Shown here: positions 1 to 7,343 of the stretch, in pieces
How positions within the stretch are numbered: the first letter of the stretch is position 1
Layout of the letters: each line of letters begins with the position of its first letter
Assembly: GCA_900544025.1 (NCBI GenBank)
Contig: UQTM01000050.1
Coordinates: 1 to 24,748 of the forward strand
Origin: an uncultured Odoribacter sp.
GTDB taxonomy: Bacteria; Bacteroidota; Bacteroidia; Bacteroidales; Marinifilaceae
DNA: 24,748 bases
Direction: 5' to 3'
The notes under the pieces: generated by a model
What the model saw: the letters and a program-made list of their open reading frames with translations, nothing else
What the model was told of the DNA's origin: nothing
The model's database searches: none
Position numbers and translations under genes: made by a program

Positions 1-78
1 CTTCCAGTAACGGCGTTGGAGAAAAAGGGGGGCGCCGACCCTGCCGCTGCTGAAACAGAAGCTCCTGCTGCTGAATAA
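1..78 (+). CDS. rpsP: C-terminal end of ribosomal protein S16 (partial)
   Basis: Frame 1 is open from the window edge to a TAA at 76-78 and encodes 25 residues. It begins LPVTALEKKGG and ends in an Ala/Glu/Pro-rich tail (AAAETEAPAAE). Bacteroidetes S16 proteins commonly carry such an Ala/Glu-rich C-terminal extension, and rpsP normally lies directly upstream of rimM, which starts 8 bases later. The identification rests on the tail and the gene order only, because the conserved S16 core lies outside the window. If it is S16, it is a small-subunit protein needed for 30S assembly, cotranscribed with its assembly factor RimM. Confidence 0.6.
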   Translation, partial: LPVTALEKKGGADPAAAETEAPAAE

Positions 79-85
79 TTTTGCT

Positions 86-619
86 ATGATTACCAGAGAA
101 GATTGCGTAAAAATAGGTGAGGTGACGAAAACTCATAACCTGCAGGGTGAAGTGGTGGTTACTACCGATAGCGATCTTCTGGAAAAATATGCCGATGAAC
201 CGGTCTTCATCCAAATGGATGGAGCGCCGGTTCCTTTTTTTATTGCCGACGAGGGGCTGACGGTGAGAAACCATACCTCGTATATTGTAAAGTTTGATTT
301 TGTCGATAATCTTGAACAGGCGGAGCGTTTGACGGGGTGTGAGGTGTTGCTGGAAAAAGCTTTGCTGGACGAAGAAGATGTCGAGGCCTTCGATTATGAC
401 ATTTCCGAATTGAGCGGTTTTGTTGCAGTGGATGAAGTGTCGGGGGAGAGCGGTGTCGTAACCGAAGTGGCCAATTATTCCGGCAATGTCGTGCTGACCC
501 TGCAAATTTTGGGTAAAGAAATTTTGTTGCCTCTTTCTGAAAGATATGTCAGGGAGGTCAGTTTCGAGAATAGCAAATTGCTGGTGAATATTCCTTCCGA
601 ATTGGTAGAACTGAATTGA
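86..619 (+). CDS. rimM: Ribosome maturation factor RimM
   Basis: A 177-residue protein of the usual RimM length. RimM is a cytoplasmic assembly factor that binds S19 in the head of the 30S subunit and helps mature the 3' domain of 16S rRNA. The N-terminal RimM beta-barrel domain opens with the family signature KIGEVTKTHNLQGEVVV at residues 9-25. The C-terminal PRC-barrel-like half (about 98-177) contains ILLPLSERYVREV near residues 145-157, matching the conserved block that precedes the final IP...L segment (NIPSELVEL). It starts 7 bases after the stop of the probable rpsP, so the two are almost certainly cotranscribed. No hairpin terminator was seen just after the gene. Confidence 0.93.
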   Translation: MITREDCVKIGEVTKTHNLQGEVVVTTDSDLLEKYADEPVFIQMDGAPVPFFIADEGLTVRNHTSYIVKFDFVDNLEQAERLTGCEVLLEKALLDEEDVEAFDYDISELSGFVAVDEVSGESGVVTEVANYSGNVVLTLQILGKEILLPLSERYVREVSFENSKLLVNIPSELVELN

Positions 620-933
620 TCCTTTCCTTTGTTTCTTTTTTCCTTTTCGCTGTAATTGCTTTTGGGAGCAGGTATTTCAGGTGTGAATATTTCATTGAAA
701 AAAATCTGTTAAATTATTTGTTTGTTTCAGAATGCTGTTTACGCAAAACTTCATTTTGGAAAACTTTTCGCATGTTAGTAACTTTTTATATCGCTTATTG
801 TTAGTGTGTTATGTTGATTTTATGGGAAACAATCATAAAAAAACGATTAAAAAAGTTTTCCCTTCATATTCTTTTTTGCCTATATTTGTATCATCCTATT
901 ACAGAAAAAACAGATATAAAAACATAATTAACT
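620..933 (+). other. Non-coding, AT-rich interval upstream of nrdJ
   Basis: This 314-base stretch holds no credible gene: its short open frames (616-804, 732-941) encode low-complexity Phe/Tyr/Leu/Ser-rich peptides with no family resemblance. It contains the nrdJ promoter (857-888) and, just before it, a weak stem-loop pairing GGGAAAC (824-830) with GTTTTCCC (855-862), with an inner AATC/GATT pair (831-834/845-848). I saw no B12 box or other cobalamin riboswitch core, and no NrdR-type box. Confidence 0.6.
857..888 (+). promoter_or_regulatory. Probable promoter of nrdJ
   Basis: TATATTTG at 881-888 matches the Bacteroidetes -7 consensus TAnnTTTG exactly. A TTTC at 857-860 lies 20 bp upstream, in the place of the -33 TTTG element. 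Transcription would begin near 893-896, leaving a leader of about 40 bases before the nrdJ ATG at 934. Confidence 0.6.
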
Positions 934-3474
934 ATGAATGACCAAATGATCGCTAAACAGGAAACTTATACTCAGGAAGAGGCTTTCCAAAGTTCTTTGA
1001 AGTATTTCAAAGGTGATGAGCTTGCTGCCAGGGTATGGGTCAATAAGTATGCTTTGAAAGATTCTTTTGGGAATATTTTCGAGAAAAATCCCGACGATAT
1101 GCATCGTCGTCTGGCACGTGAAATTGCCAGGATCGAAAAGAATTATCCCAACCCTTTGAGTGAAGATACTATTTTTGAAGTATTACAGGATTTTAAATAC
1201 ATCGTACCTCAGGGAGGGCCTATGACGGGGATCGGTAATGAGTTTCAGATTGCTTCTTTATCCAATTGCTTTGTGATCGGTCATGAAGGACCTTCGGATT
1301 CTTACGGTGGTGTGATGAAGATTGACCAGGAACAGGTGCAGCTGATGAAACGCCGGGGAGGAGTGGGACACGATTTGTCCCATATTCGTCCGAAAGGGTC
1401 GCCTGTTAAGAATTCGGCACTCACTTCTACCGGGATTGTTCCTTTTATGGAAAGATATTCCAATTCGACCCGTGAGGTTGCACAGGACGGACGCCGGGGA
1501 GCTTTGATGCTGAGCGTATCGATCAATCATCCCGATTCTGAAAGCTTTATCGATGCGAAAATGACCGAAGGGAAAGTGACGGGAGCCAATGTGTCGGTGA
1601 AAATCGACGATGAATTTATGCGGGCGGTAATCGATGAGCGTGAATATATGCAGACATATCCGGTGTATTCCGATACCCCTAAATATACACGTAAGGTCGA
1701 TGCAAAACAGTTGTGGAACAAGATTGTGCATAACGCCTGGAAATCGGCCGAGCCGGGAATCCTTTTTTGGGATACCATTATCCGGGAGAGTGTTCCCGAT
1801 TGCTATGCAGATAAAGGTTACCGTACGGTTTCAACGAATCCTTGCGGTGAAATTCCTTTATGTCCTTATGATTCCTGCCGTTTATTAGCAATCAATTTGT
1901 ATTCATACGTGCAGAATCCTTTTACGAAGGGAGCATTTTTCGATTTCCCTTTGTTTAAGAAGCATGTGGCTATTGCACAGCGTATTATGGATGATATTAT
2001 CGATCTTGAATTGGAGAAGATCGATACGATTTTGGCTAAGATTCACGCGGATCCGGAAGACGAGGAAGTGAAGGGAGTGGAAATCCGGTTGTGGGAAAAA
2101 ATTAAGACGAAAGCTCGTGAAGGCCGTCGTACGGGAGTTGGAATTACAGCGGAAGGGGATATGCTGGCTGCTTTGGGGTTACGTTACGGAAGTGACGACG
2201 CGATCGATTTTGCCGTAGATATTCAAAAAATATTGGCGGTCGAGGCTTACCGGGCTTCTGTTTACCTGGCGAAAGACCGGGGTAGCTTCAAAATTTACGA
2301 TGCAAGACGGGAAGCCGGCAATCCGTTCATTATGCGTTTGCGTGAAGCGGATGCTGAAATGTATAACGATATGGCGAAGTATGGCCGCCGTAATATAGCT
2401 TGCCTGACAATTGCTCCTACGGGAACTACCAGTTTAATGACTCAAACCACTTCTGGAATCGAACCTGTTTTTTTACCTGTTTATAAGCGTAGAAGAAAGG
2501 TAAACCCGAACGACCAGAATGTGCGGATCGATTTTGTGGATGAATCCGGCGACAGTTATGAGGAGTTTATCGTTTTCCATCATAAGTTTGCCGAATGGAT
2601 GAAGATCAACGGATACGATACCGACCGCTATTACACCGATCAGGAAATCGATGAGCTCGTGGCTCAATCGCCTTATTATAAAGCTACCTCCAATGATATC
2701 GATTGGCTGGCCAAAGTGCGTATGCAGGGACAGGTGCAAAAATGGGTGGATCATTCTATCAGTGTGACGGTGAATCTGCCTTCCGATGTTTCCGAAGAGC
2801 TGGTAGGTAAATTATATATCGAGGCCTGGAAAAGCGGTTGTAAGGGATGTACGGTTTATCGTGACGGATCGCGTGCCGGGGTTTTGGTTTCCAATAAGGA
2901 TAAGAAGCAGCAGGGCACTACCAGCGAAATGCCGGCCAAACGCCCGAAGGAATTGGATGCAGAAATCGTGCGTTTCCAAAACAATAAAGAGAAATGGATC
3001 GCTTTCATCGGTCTATATGAAGGGCGTCCGTATGAGATCTTCACCGGTATCGCCGACGACGAAGAAGGGATTATGCTTCCGAAAGCCGTTACGGAAGGGA
3101 AGATTGTGAAACATTACGATGAGGATGGAAATTCCCGCTACGACTTTCAGTTTTGTAATAAACGGGGTTTCAAGACGACGGTGGAAGGACTTTCTTATAA
3201 ATTCGACAAGGAGTATTGGAACTATGCCAAGCTGATTTCAGGCGTGTTGCGTCACGGGATGCCTGTGCATCAGGCTGTAGAGTTGGTTTCTTCCATGGAG
3301 TTCGACAATGAGAATATCAATACATGGAAAAACGGTGTTGAACGGGCGTTGAAGAAATACATTCCGAACGGGACGGAAGCGGCCGGAGAAAAATGTGAAA
3401 ATTGTGGCTCTCCGGTGGTATATCAGGAAGGTTGCCTGATTTGTAAGACCTGCGGAACTTCAAAATGCGGATAA
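934..3474 (+). CDS. nrdJ: Adenosylcobalamin-dependent (class II) ribonucleotide reductase
   Basis: An 846-residue class II RNR, which reduces ribonucleotides to deoxyribonucleotides using a thiyl radical generated from adenosylcobalamin, independent of oxygen. The three catalytic cysteines can be placed: Cys112 in SNCFVIG (110-116) and Cys315 form the likely redox pair, and Cys304 in NPCGE (302-306), with Glu306, is the thiyl-radical site. The 11-residue spacing from 304 to 315 matches known class II enzymes. The phosphate-binding APTGT loop is at 494-498. The C-terminus carries a Cys-rich tail (Cys821, 824, 834, 837, 840, 845) like that of NrdJ-Z enzymes, probably a zinc ribbon with a thiol relay. 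It is monocistronic between a promoter and a strong terminator. No cobalamin riboswitch precedes it. Confidence 0.95.
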   Translation: MNDQMIAKQETYTQEEAFQSSLKYFKGDELAARVWVNKYALKDSFGNIFEKNPDDMHRRLAREIARIEKNYPNPLSEDTIFEVLQDFKYIVPQGGPMTGIGNEFQIASLSNCFVIGHEGPSDSYGGVMKIDQEQVQLMKRRGGVGHDLSHIRPKGSPVKNSALTSTGIVPFMERYSNSTREVAQDGRRGALMLSVSINHPDSESFIDAKMTEGKVTGANVSVKIDDEFMRAVIDEREYMQTYPVYSDTPKYTRKVDAKQLWNKIVHNAWKSAEPGILFWDTIIRESVPDCYADKGYRTVSTNPCGEIPLCPYDSCRLLAINLYSYVQNPFTKGAFFDFPLFKKHVAIAQRIMDDIIDLELEKIDTILAKIHADPEDEEVKGVEIRLWEKIKTKAREGRRTGVGITAEGDMLAALGLRYGSDDAIDFAVDIQKILAVEAYRASVYLAKDRGSFKIYDARREAGNPFIMRLREADAEMYNDMAKYGRRNIACLTIAPTGTTSLMTQTTSGIEPVFLPVYKRRRKVNPNDQNVRIDFVDESGDSYEEFIVFHHKFAEWMKINGYDTDRYYTDQEIDELVAQSPYYKATSNDIDWLAKVRMQGQVQKWVDHSISVTVNLPSDVSEELVGKLYIEAWKSGCKGCTVYRDGSRAGVLVSNKDKKQQGTTSEMPAKRPKELDAEIVRFQNNKEKWIAFIGLYEGRPYEIFTGIADDEEGIMLPKAVTEGKIVKHYDEDGNSRYDFQFCNKRGFKTTVEGLSYKFDKEYWNYAKLISGVLRHGMPVHQAVELVSSMEFDNENINTWKNGVERALKKYIPNGTEAAGEKCENCGSPVVYQEGCLICKTCGTSKCG

Positions 3475-3480
3475 ATTCAA

Positions 3481-3509
3481 AATCCCGGACATTCAGTCCG
3501 GGATTTTTT
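3481..3509 (+). terminator. Intrinsic terminator after nrdJ
   Basis: A perfect 10-bp stem AATCCCGGAC (3481-3490) / GTCCGGGATT (3496-3505) with the 5-base loop ATTCA, running into a T tract to 3509. It lies 6 bases after the nrdJ stop and separates nrdJ from ribF. Confidence 0.9.
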
Positions 3510-3572
3510 ATGATGTGGCTTTTCTTTTAATTTTTATCGTTTCTATCCGGTGTGCTTGTAATTTATTTGTTA

Positions 3573-3580
3573 TATTTTTG
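3573..3580 (+). promoter_or_regulatory. Probable -7 element of the ribF promoter
   Basis: TATTTTTG matches TAnnTTTG and lies 27 bases before the ribF ATG. The -33 element is not clear: a TGTG at 3551-3554 is 18 bp upstream. No FMN riboswitch is seen in the roughly 100-base gap. Confidence 0.5.
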
Positions 3581-3607
3581 TAAGCATAAAAACCGGACAT
3601 ACGAAAA

Positions 3608-4552
3608 ATGCAGGTACATTACGGAATAACAGATATACATATTGTCAATCCCGTGGTTACAATGGGAAGTTTTGACGGAGTGCATAAAGGGCATGTGCAA
3701 GTGATCGAAAACTTAAAGCGGGTGGCGGCAAAGCTGGGAGGAGAATCGGTGATCATCAGTTTCGAGCCACATCCCCGGGAGGTGCTTTATCCTTTGGAAA
3801 AGCGTCCCGGTATCCTGACGACCTTAGAGGAGAAGATCGGGATATTGAAGGCTCATGGCGTGGAGCATTTGGTTATACTTCCTTTTACGGAGGAGTTGGC
3901 AAATCTCAGCTATTCGGATTTTGTGAAGCATATTCTGGTGGATAAGCTGGGCATAAAAGGGCTGGTTGTGGGGTATGACCATCGGTTCGGTAAAAACCGG
4001 GAAGGAAGTTTCGAAGTGTTGAAAGCTATGGCCGGACAATATCGTTTTTACCTGGAGCAGGAGGAAGCATACGAAGAAAACCAGGTCAATATCAGTTCCA
4101 CGAAGATCCGTACGGCTTTAGAATTGGGTAATATCGCTTTAGTCCGGGAATATTTAGGATACGATTATCCGATCAGTGGTAAAGTGGTGTATGGGGATAA
4201 GATTGGAAGAGATATTGGATTTCCGACAGCAAACCTGCAATTGGAAGACGAGCGTAAACTATTGCCTGCTTCGGGAGTATATGCTGTACGGGTGTCGGTG
4301 GACGGGGTTCTGTATGACGGCATGTTAAACATTGGCGTACGACCTACCGTAAGCCGTTCGGGAATTGTCCGGCTCGAAGTGAATATATTTGATTTTCAGG
4401 CAGAAATTTATGGGAAGACAGTTTCTGTATTTTTACTTTCCAGAGTGCGGGGGGAACGAAAATTTAACGATGTCGGCGAATTGAAATCCCAATTAAAGGC
4501 GGATAGACAGTGGGTTTTGGAGTATTTAGCCGGGTGTAAAGAGGGAAATTGA
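3608..4552 (+). CDS. ribF: Bifunctional riboflavin kinase / FAD synthetase
   Basis: A 314-residue cytoplasmic enzyme that phosphorylates riboflavin to FMN and then adenylylates FMN to FAD. The N-terminal nucleotidyltransferase domain carries GSFDGVHKGH at residues 20-29, with the HxGH adenylyl-transfer motif at His26-His29, and ISSTKIR near residue 160. The C-terminal riboflavin kinase domain begins around residue 185 and shows GRDIGFPTAN (200-209), which binds ATP/Mg, NIGVRPT (241-247), and the likely catalytic base Glu257 in LEVNIFDF. Length and domain order match prokaryotic RibF. It is transcribed separately from nrdJ, given the terminator between them. The ATG at 3608 gives the usual short segment before the first beta strand. 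Confidence 0.96.
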   Translation: MQVHYGITDIHIVNPVVTMGSFDGVHKGHVQVIENLKRVAAKLGGESVIISFEPHPREVLYPLEKRPGILTTLEEKIGILKAHGVEHLVILPFTEELANLSYSDFVKHILVDKLGIKGLVVGYDHRFGKNREGSFEVLKAMAGQYRFYLEQEEAYEENQVNISSTKIRTALELGNIALVREYLGYDYPISGKVVYGDKIGRDIGFPTANLQLEDERKLLPASGVYAVRVSVDGVLYDGMLNIGVRPTVSRSGIVRLEVNIFDFQAEIYGKTVSVFLLSRVRGERKFNDVGELKSQLKADRQWVLEYLAGCKEGN

Positions 4553-4591
4553 AATTTCTTTAATTTTTCAACTAAATTTTTAGTTGATTCC

Positions 4592-4623
4592 TTTCGGTTT
4601 TTAGTTTTCTTTTCATAGTTTTG
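4592..4623 (+). promoter_or_regulatory. Promoter of the first propeller lipoprotein
   Basis: TAGTTTTG at 4616-4623 matches TAnnTTTG, with TTTC at 4592-4595 in the -33 position, 20 bp upstream. The -7 element covers the TTG at 4621, so a start there is unlikely and the ATG at 4645 is preferred. Confidence 0.6.
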
Positions 4624-4644
4624 AATGTTTTAAAATTTGGAACT

Positions 4645-5805
4645 ATGAAAAAATGTTTGCTTCTTTTATTCGTGATAGCAGTTTATGTTCTGTTATGGCG
4701 CTGTACGGACCAGGAATCTGCTGTACGTGTCGAAAAGCATAATGGAGAAGACCTTTATGTGTGCGATTATTTCAAGTTGAAAGACGATACCTTGTCTTTA
4801 AAGCTTAGCGACTTAATTAAATCGATAGAAGTGATTAAATTGGATACCGCTTCCAATGCGATGATCGGCAGCACAGGGGTGGTCTGTTCCGACCATTATT
4901 TGTTACTGAGGCCTAATTGGCAGGATGTTTTTAAGTTATTCGACCGGAAGGGGAACTATTTATGTGATGTCGGTGGATATGGCAGAGGGCCGGGAGAATA
5001 TATGCGCGTACACGATGTGCAGCTGGACGAGGCAAATGGACGGATTTATATTCTGCCTTTCCAGACCCGACAGTTGCTTATGTATAATTTGCAGGGAGAG
5101 CATATAAAATCGATCCCTTTAGCCGGATTTTTACCTATGGGTAAGCTGAAAGCGGAAGGTGATAAAATAAGCCTGCTTACCTTACCATTCGTTAAACATG
5201 CCCGGGATTCCGTGACCTTGATCGCTTTTCAGCAGGATCTGGACGGTAATTTACTCGATAGCGTGTCGGCATTGCCTTATGCGATCAAGACGGAATATGC
5301 CGATTGGATAAATTTTAACCGGAAATCCCCTTCTTTCCATATTTATCAATGGGATGGGGTGCAAGACTCCTTGTATCATTATGTGCCGGGAAAAAATCGA
5401 TTGATCCCTAAATTTACGGTAGATTATAAAGGGGTGAAAAATATTCCTTTGCATGAGTACCATGAATTCGGCGATTATTTTTGGTTTACCACGTATAAAT
5501 TAGTACAGCGGGAAGACGGACAATATACCAATCGGCGGGACAGGCGTATCCTGGTGAATAAAAAGAATTTGAAGGCCGGACTTTTGAAAATCGAGAATGA
5601 TTTGCTGGGGGGAGAACTTATGGGATGGAATTTTAGCAATGGGTATTATACGGAAAATTTGAGTCCTGTGGCTTTGAGGGATAGGTTGGAGAAATTCAGT
5701 AAAGAGAAAGGATTAAGTAAAGAAACCCGAAAAAGGGTAGATAATCTTTTGGCTACGATACAGGAAGACGATAATAATTACGTTGTTATCGGTGAGATGA
5801 AATAA
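4645..5805 (+). CDS. 6-bladed beta-propeller lipoprotein (BF3164-like), copy 1
   Basis: A 386-residue exported protein of the Bacteroidetes 6-bladed beta-propeller family; its function and ligand are not known. The N-terminus is MKKCLLLLFVIAVYVLLWRC, a charged start and hydrophobic stretch ending at Cys20, the likely lipidated residue. The preceding residues LWR are a poor lipobox because Arg at -1 is unusual. Acidic residues follow (CTDQES), compatible with surface export in Bacteroidetes. The family signature FDRKGNYLCDVGGYGRGPGEY lies at about residues 99-119, followed by the Asp-rich strand QLDEANGRIYILP. It is strongly similar along its full length to the next gene, including YVCDYFK near the N-terminus and the DDNNYV end, so the pair is a tandem duplication. 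It has its own promoter and terminator. The start at 4645 is preferred over an upstream TTG (4621) that lies inside the promoter. Confidence 0.85.
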   Translation: MKKCLLLLFVIAVYVLLWRCTDQESAVRVEKHNGEDLYVCDYFKLKDDTLSLKLSDLIKSIEVIKLDTASNAMIGSTGVVCSDHYLLLRPNWQDVFKLFDRKGNYLCDVGGYGRGPGEYMRVHDVQLDEANGRIYILPFQTRQLLMYNLQGEHIKSIPLAGFLPMGKLKAEGDKISLLTLPFVKHARDSVTLIAFQQDLDGNLLDSVSALPYAIKTEYADWINFNRKSPSFHIYQWDGVQDSLYHYVPGKNRLIPKFTVDYKGVKNIPLHEYHEFGDYFWFTTYKLVQREDGQYTNRRDRRILVNKKNLKAGLLKIENDLLGGELMGWNFSNGYYTENLSPVALRDRLEKFSKEKGLSKETRKRVDNLLATIQEDDNNYVVIGEMK

Positions 5806-5851
5806 AGGCGATCATAGCCGGAGGATATCAGAGCACCGATATGTTGTTTGT

Positions 5852-5883
5852 AAAAAAGGAATCTTATTTAAGATTCCTTTTTT
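5852..5883 (+). terminator. Intrinsic terminator between the two propeller genes
   Basis: AAAAAAGGAATCTTA (5852-5866) pairs with TAAGATTCCTTTTTT (5869-5883), closing on a tiny loop and ending in a T tract. The A and T tracts make it usable in either direction. It makes the two lipoprotein genes separate transcription units. Confidence 0.85.
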
Positions 5884-6012
5884 GGTTTTAAAAATGGGCT
5901 AAGGCTTTACCGGGTCTAAAGGAAGGTGTGGTTTTAAGGAAATATTTAATGTGTTATCTATCAGGCAACTGAAAAATATGTGTATTAAACTATTGTTTTT
6001 AGTTTGTTTTCC

Positions 6013-6043
6013 TTTGGAACTGATTTCCTTTTTTCTACTTTTG
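6013..6043 (+). promoter_or_regulatory. Promoter of the second propeller lipoprotein
   Basis: TTTG at 6013-6016, 19 bp, then TACTTTTG at 6036-6043: both elements and the spacing match the Bacteroidetes housekeeping consensus. The expected transcription start, near 6049, leaves only about 17 bases before the ATG at 6066. Confidence 0.8.
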
Positions 6044-6065
6044 TTGAAATCAAATGATGAAAATT

Positions 6066-7211
6066 ATGAAAAAAGTGTTTTATTGTATTGCGCTGTGTGG
6101 TATATTACTATATGGTTGCGGAACTGAAAAGCCTGTAAGGATAGAGAATGTGAATGGGGAAGAGCTTTATGTTTGCGATTATTTTAAAACCAGTGATTCG
6201 ACTGTGACCTTAAATTTAAGTGATTTGGTAAAATCGCTCGAAGTGGTAAAGTTGGATAGCGATACGGCTGCGATAGTCGGAGGAGGGGGCGTGTATTTTT
6301 CCGATAATTATATGCTGATCCCGGCAGGTGGCGGACAGCCGGTCAAGATGTTCGACCGGCAAGGGAATTATTTACGGAATATCGGAAAAATAGGACGTGG
6401 CCCGGGAGAATATCTCTATTTGTACGATATACAGCTGGATGAAAAAAATAACCGTATTTTTTTCATGCCGTGGCAAACCCGTTATTTATATGAATACAAT
6501 ATGGAAGGGGAATTTGTAAAACCGATCCGGATGGCGGGTGGTGCCCCCAAAGCCAGATTCTCTGTGGAAGGAGACCGGCTTACTGTGCTGGCTCTCCCGT
6601 TCAAAGGATTGAAATGGGTGGCATTCCAACAGACTTTAGATGGGAAGTTACTGGATAGCGTACCGGTAGGGCATTTTGAAATCAATGAACGGAATCCGTA
6701 CAATAATGAGCTATTCGGTAGCCGTGATAATCACTATGTTCATATTTTCAGGAGTATGGGAAAGATTCAGGACACTTTATATCATTATGTGCCGGGCAAA
6801 AACGGCTTTATCCCGAAATTTACCGTTGATTTCGGAACAATAGAACCTCCTATCCATCAATACCGGGAATTCGGTGATTATTTCTTTTTTGAAACGAGTG
6901 TCACCAAACCTACGGGAGAGGATGAATTTGCCTATGTGACGGAAAAGAGCATATTGGTCAATAAGAAAACCCGGGATGCGACGCGTTTTAAATTTGTAAA
7001 CGATTTGCTGGGGGGATATGAAACTAATGTATGGAATTTTTTTAACGGTTACTATATAGAAAATCTTAGTCCGGACAGGCTGAAGGAGAAATTGGAGAAA
7101 GTGTTAGAAAAAGGCGGTTTGGACAAGGCTATGGAGAAAAAAATCACCGATCTGGTGAACAGCATCGATGAGAATGACAATAATTATGTGATTTACGGAC
7201 AGTTAAAATAG
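6066..7211 (+). CDS. 6-bladed beta-propeller lipoprotein (BF3164-like), copy 2
   Basis: A 381-residue lipoprotein from this start, paralogous to the preceding gene. The signal peptide MKKVFYCIALCGILLYGC ends in a good lipobox, L-Y-G-Cys18. The propeller signature runs FDRQGNYLRNIGKIGRGPGEY at about residues 95-115, then IQLDEKNNRIFFMPWQTRYLYEYN. Blocks shared with copy 1 include EELYVCDYFK, YHYVPGK, NDLLGG, NGYY.ENLSP and the C-terminal DENDNNYV. Members of this Bacteroidetes family are expected to sit in the outer membrane; no catalytic motif is visible and the ligand is unknown. ATGs at 6054 and 6057 are in frame but would leave almost no leader after the promoter at 6036-6043, so 6066 is preferred. 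A strong hairpin follows, and the next gene converges from the other strand. Confidence 0.88.
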   Translation: MKKVFYCIALCGILLYGCGTEKPVRIENVNGEELYVCDYFKTSDSTVTLNLSDLVKSLEVVKLDSDTAAIVGGGGVYFSDNYMLIPAGGGQPVKMFDRQGNYLRNIGKIGRGPGEYLYLYDIQLDEKNNRIFFMPWQTRYLYEYNMEGEFVKPIRMAGGAPKARFSVEGDRLTVLALPFKGLKWVAFQQTLDGKLLDSVPVGHFEINERNPYNNELFGSRDNHYVHIFRSMGKIQDTLYHYVPGKNGFIPKFTVDFGTIEPPIHQYREFGDYFFFETSVTKPTGEDEFAYVTEKSILVNKKTRDATRFKFVNDLLGGYETNVWNFFNGYYIENLSPDRLKEKLEKVLEKGGLDKAMEKKITDLVNSIDENDNNYVIYGQLK

Positions 7212-7274
7212 TTGTTTTTCCTGGAAGAAATTCTATTTATCCTACTCCCGGTCCGATAGACTACGATGATAGGG

Positions 7275-7321
7275 AAATTCCCGGAATGAAAAGATATACA
7301 GCTTTTCATTCCGGGAATTTT
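7275..7321 (+). terminator. Terminator between convergent lipoprotein and porin genes
   Basis: A 19-bp perfect stem: AAATTCCCGGAATGAAAAG (7275-7293) pairs with CTTTTCATTCCGGGAATTT (7302-7320) around the 8-base loop ATATACAG. The T run is short (TTTT, 7318-7321). It sits between two converging genes, so it probably ends transcription from both sides, though it fits the + strand better. Confidence 0.75.
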
Positions 7322-7343
7322 GAATATAATAGGTCGGTTTAGT

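Noticed and set aside
616..941. Two short open frames between rimM and nrdJ (616-804 and 732-941)
   Set aside because: They encode low-complexity hydrophobic peptides from AT-rich DNA, overlap each other, and one runs through the nrdJ promoter and start codon.
3510..3607. FMN riboswitch upstream of ribF
   Set aside because: The gap is too short and A/T-rich, with only a promoter; no conserved riboswitch core was seen.
4621..4644. TTG start giving the first propeller lipoprotein 8 extra residues
   Set aside because: The TTG lies inside the -7 promoter element (4616-4623), and the ATG at 4645 starts a normal charged signal peptide.
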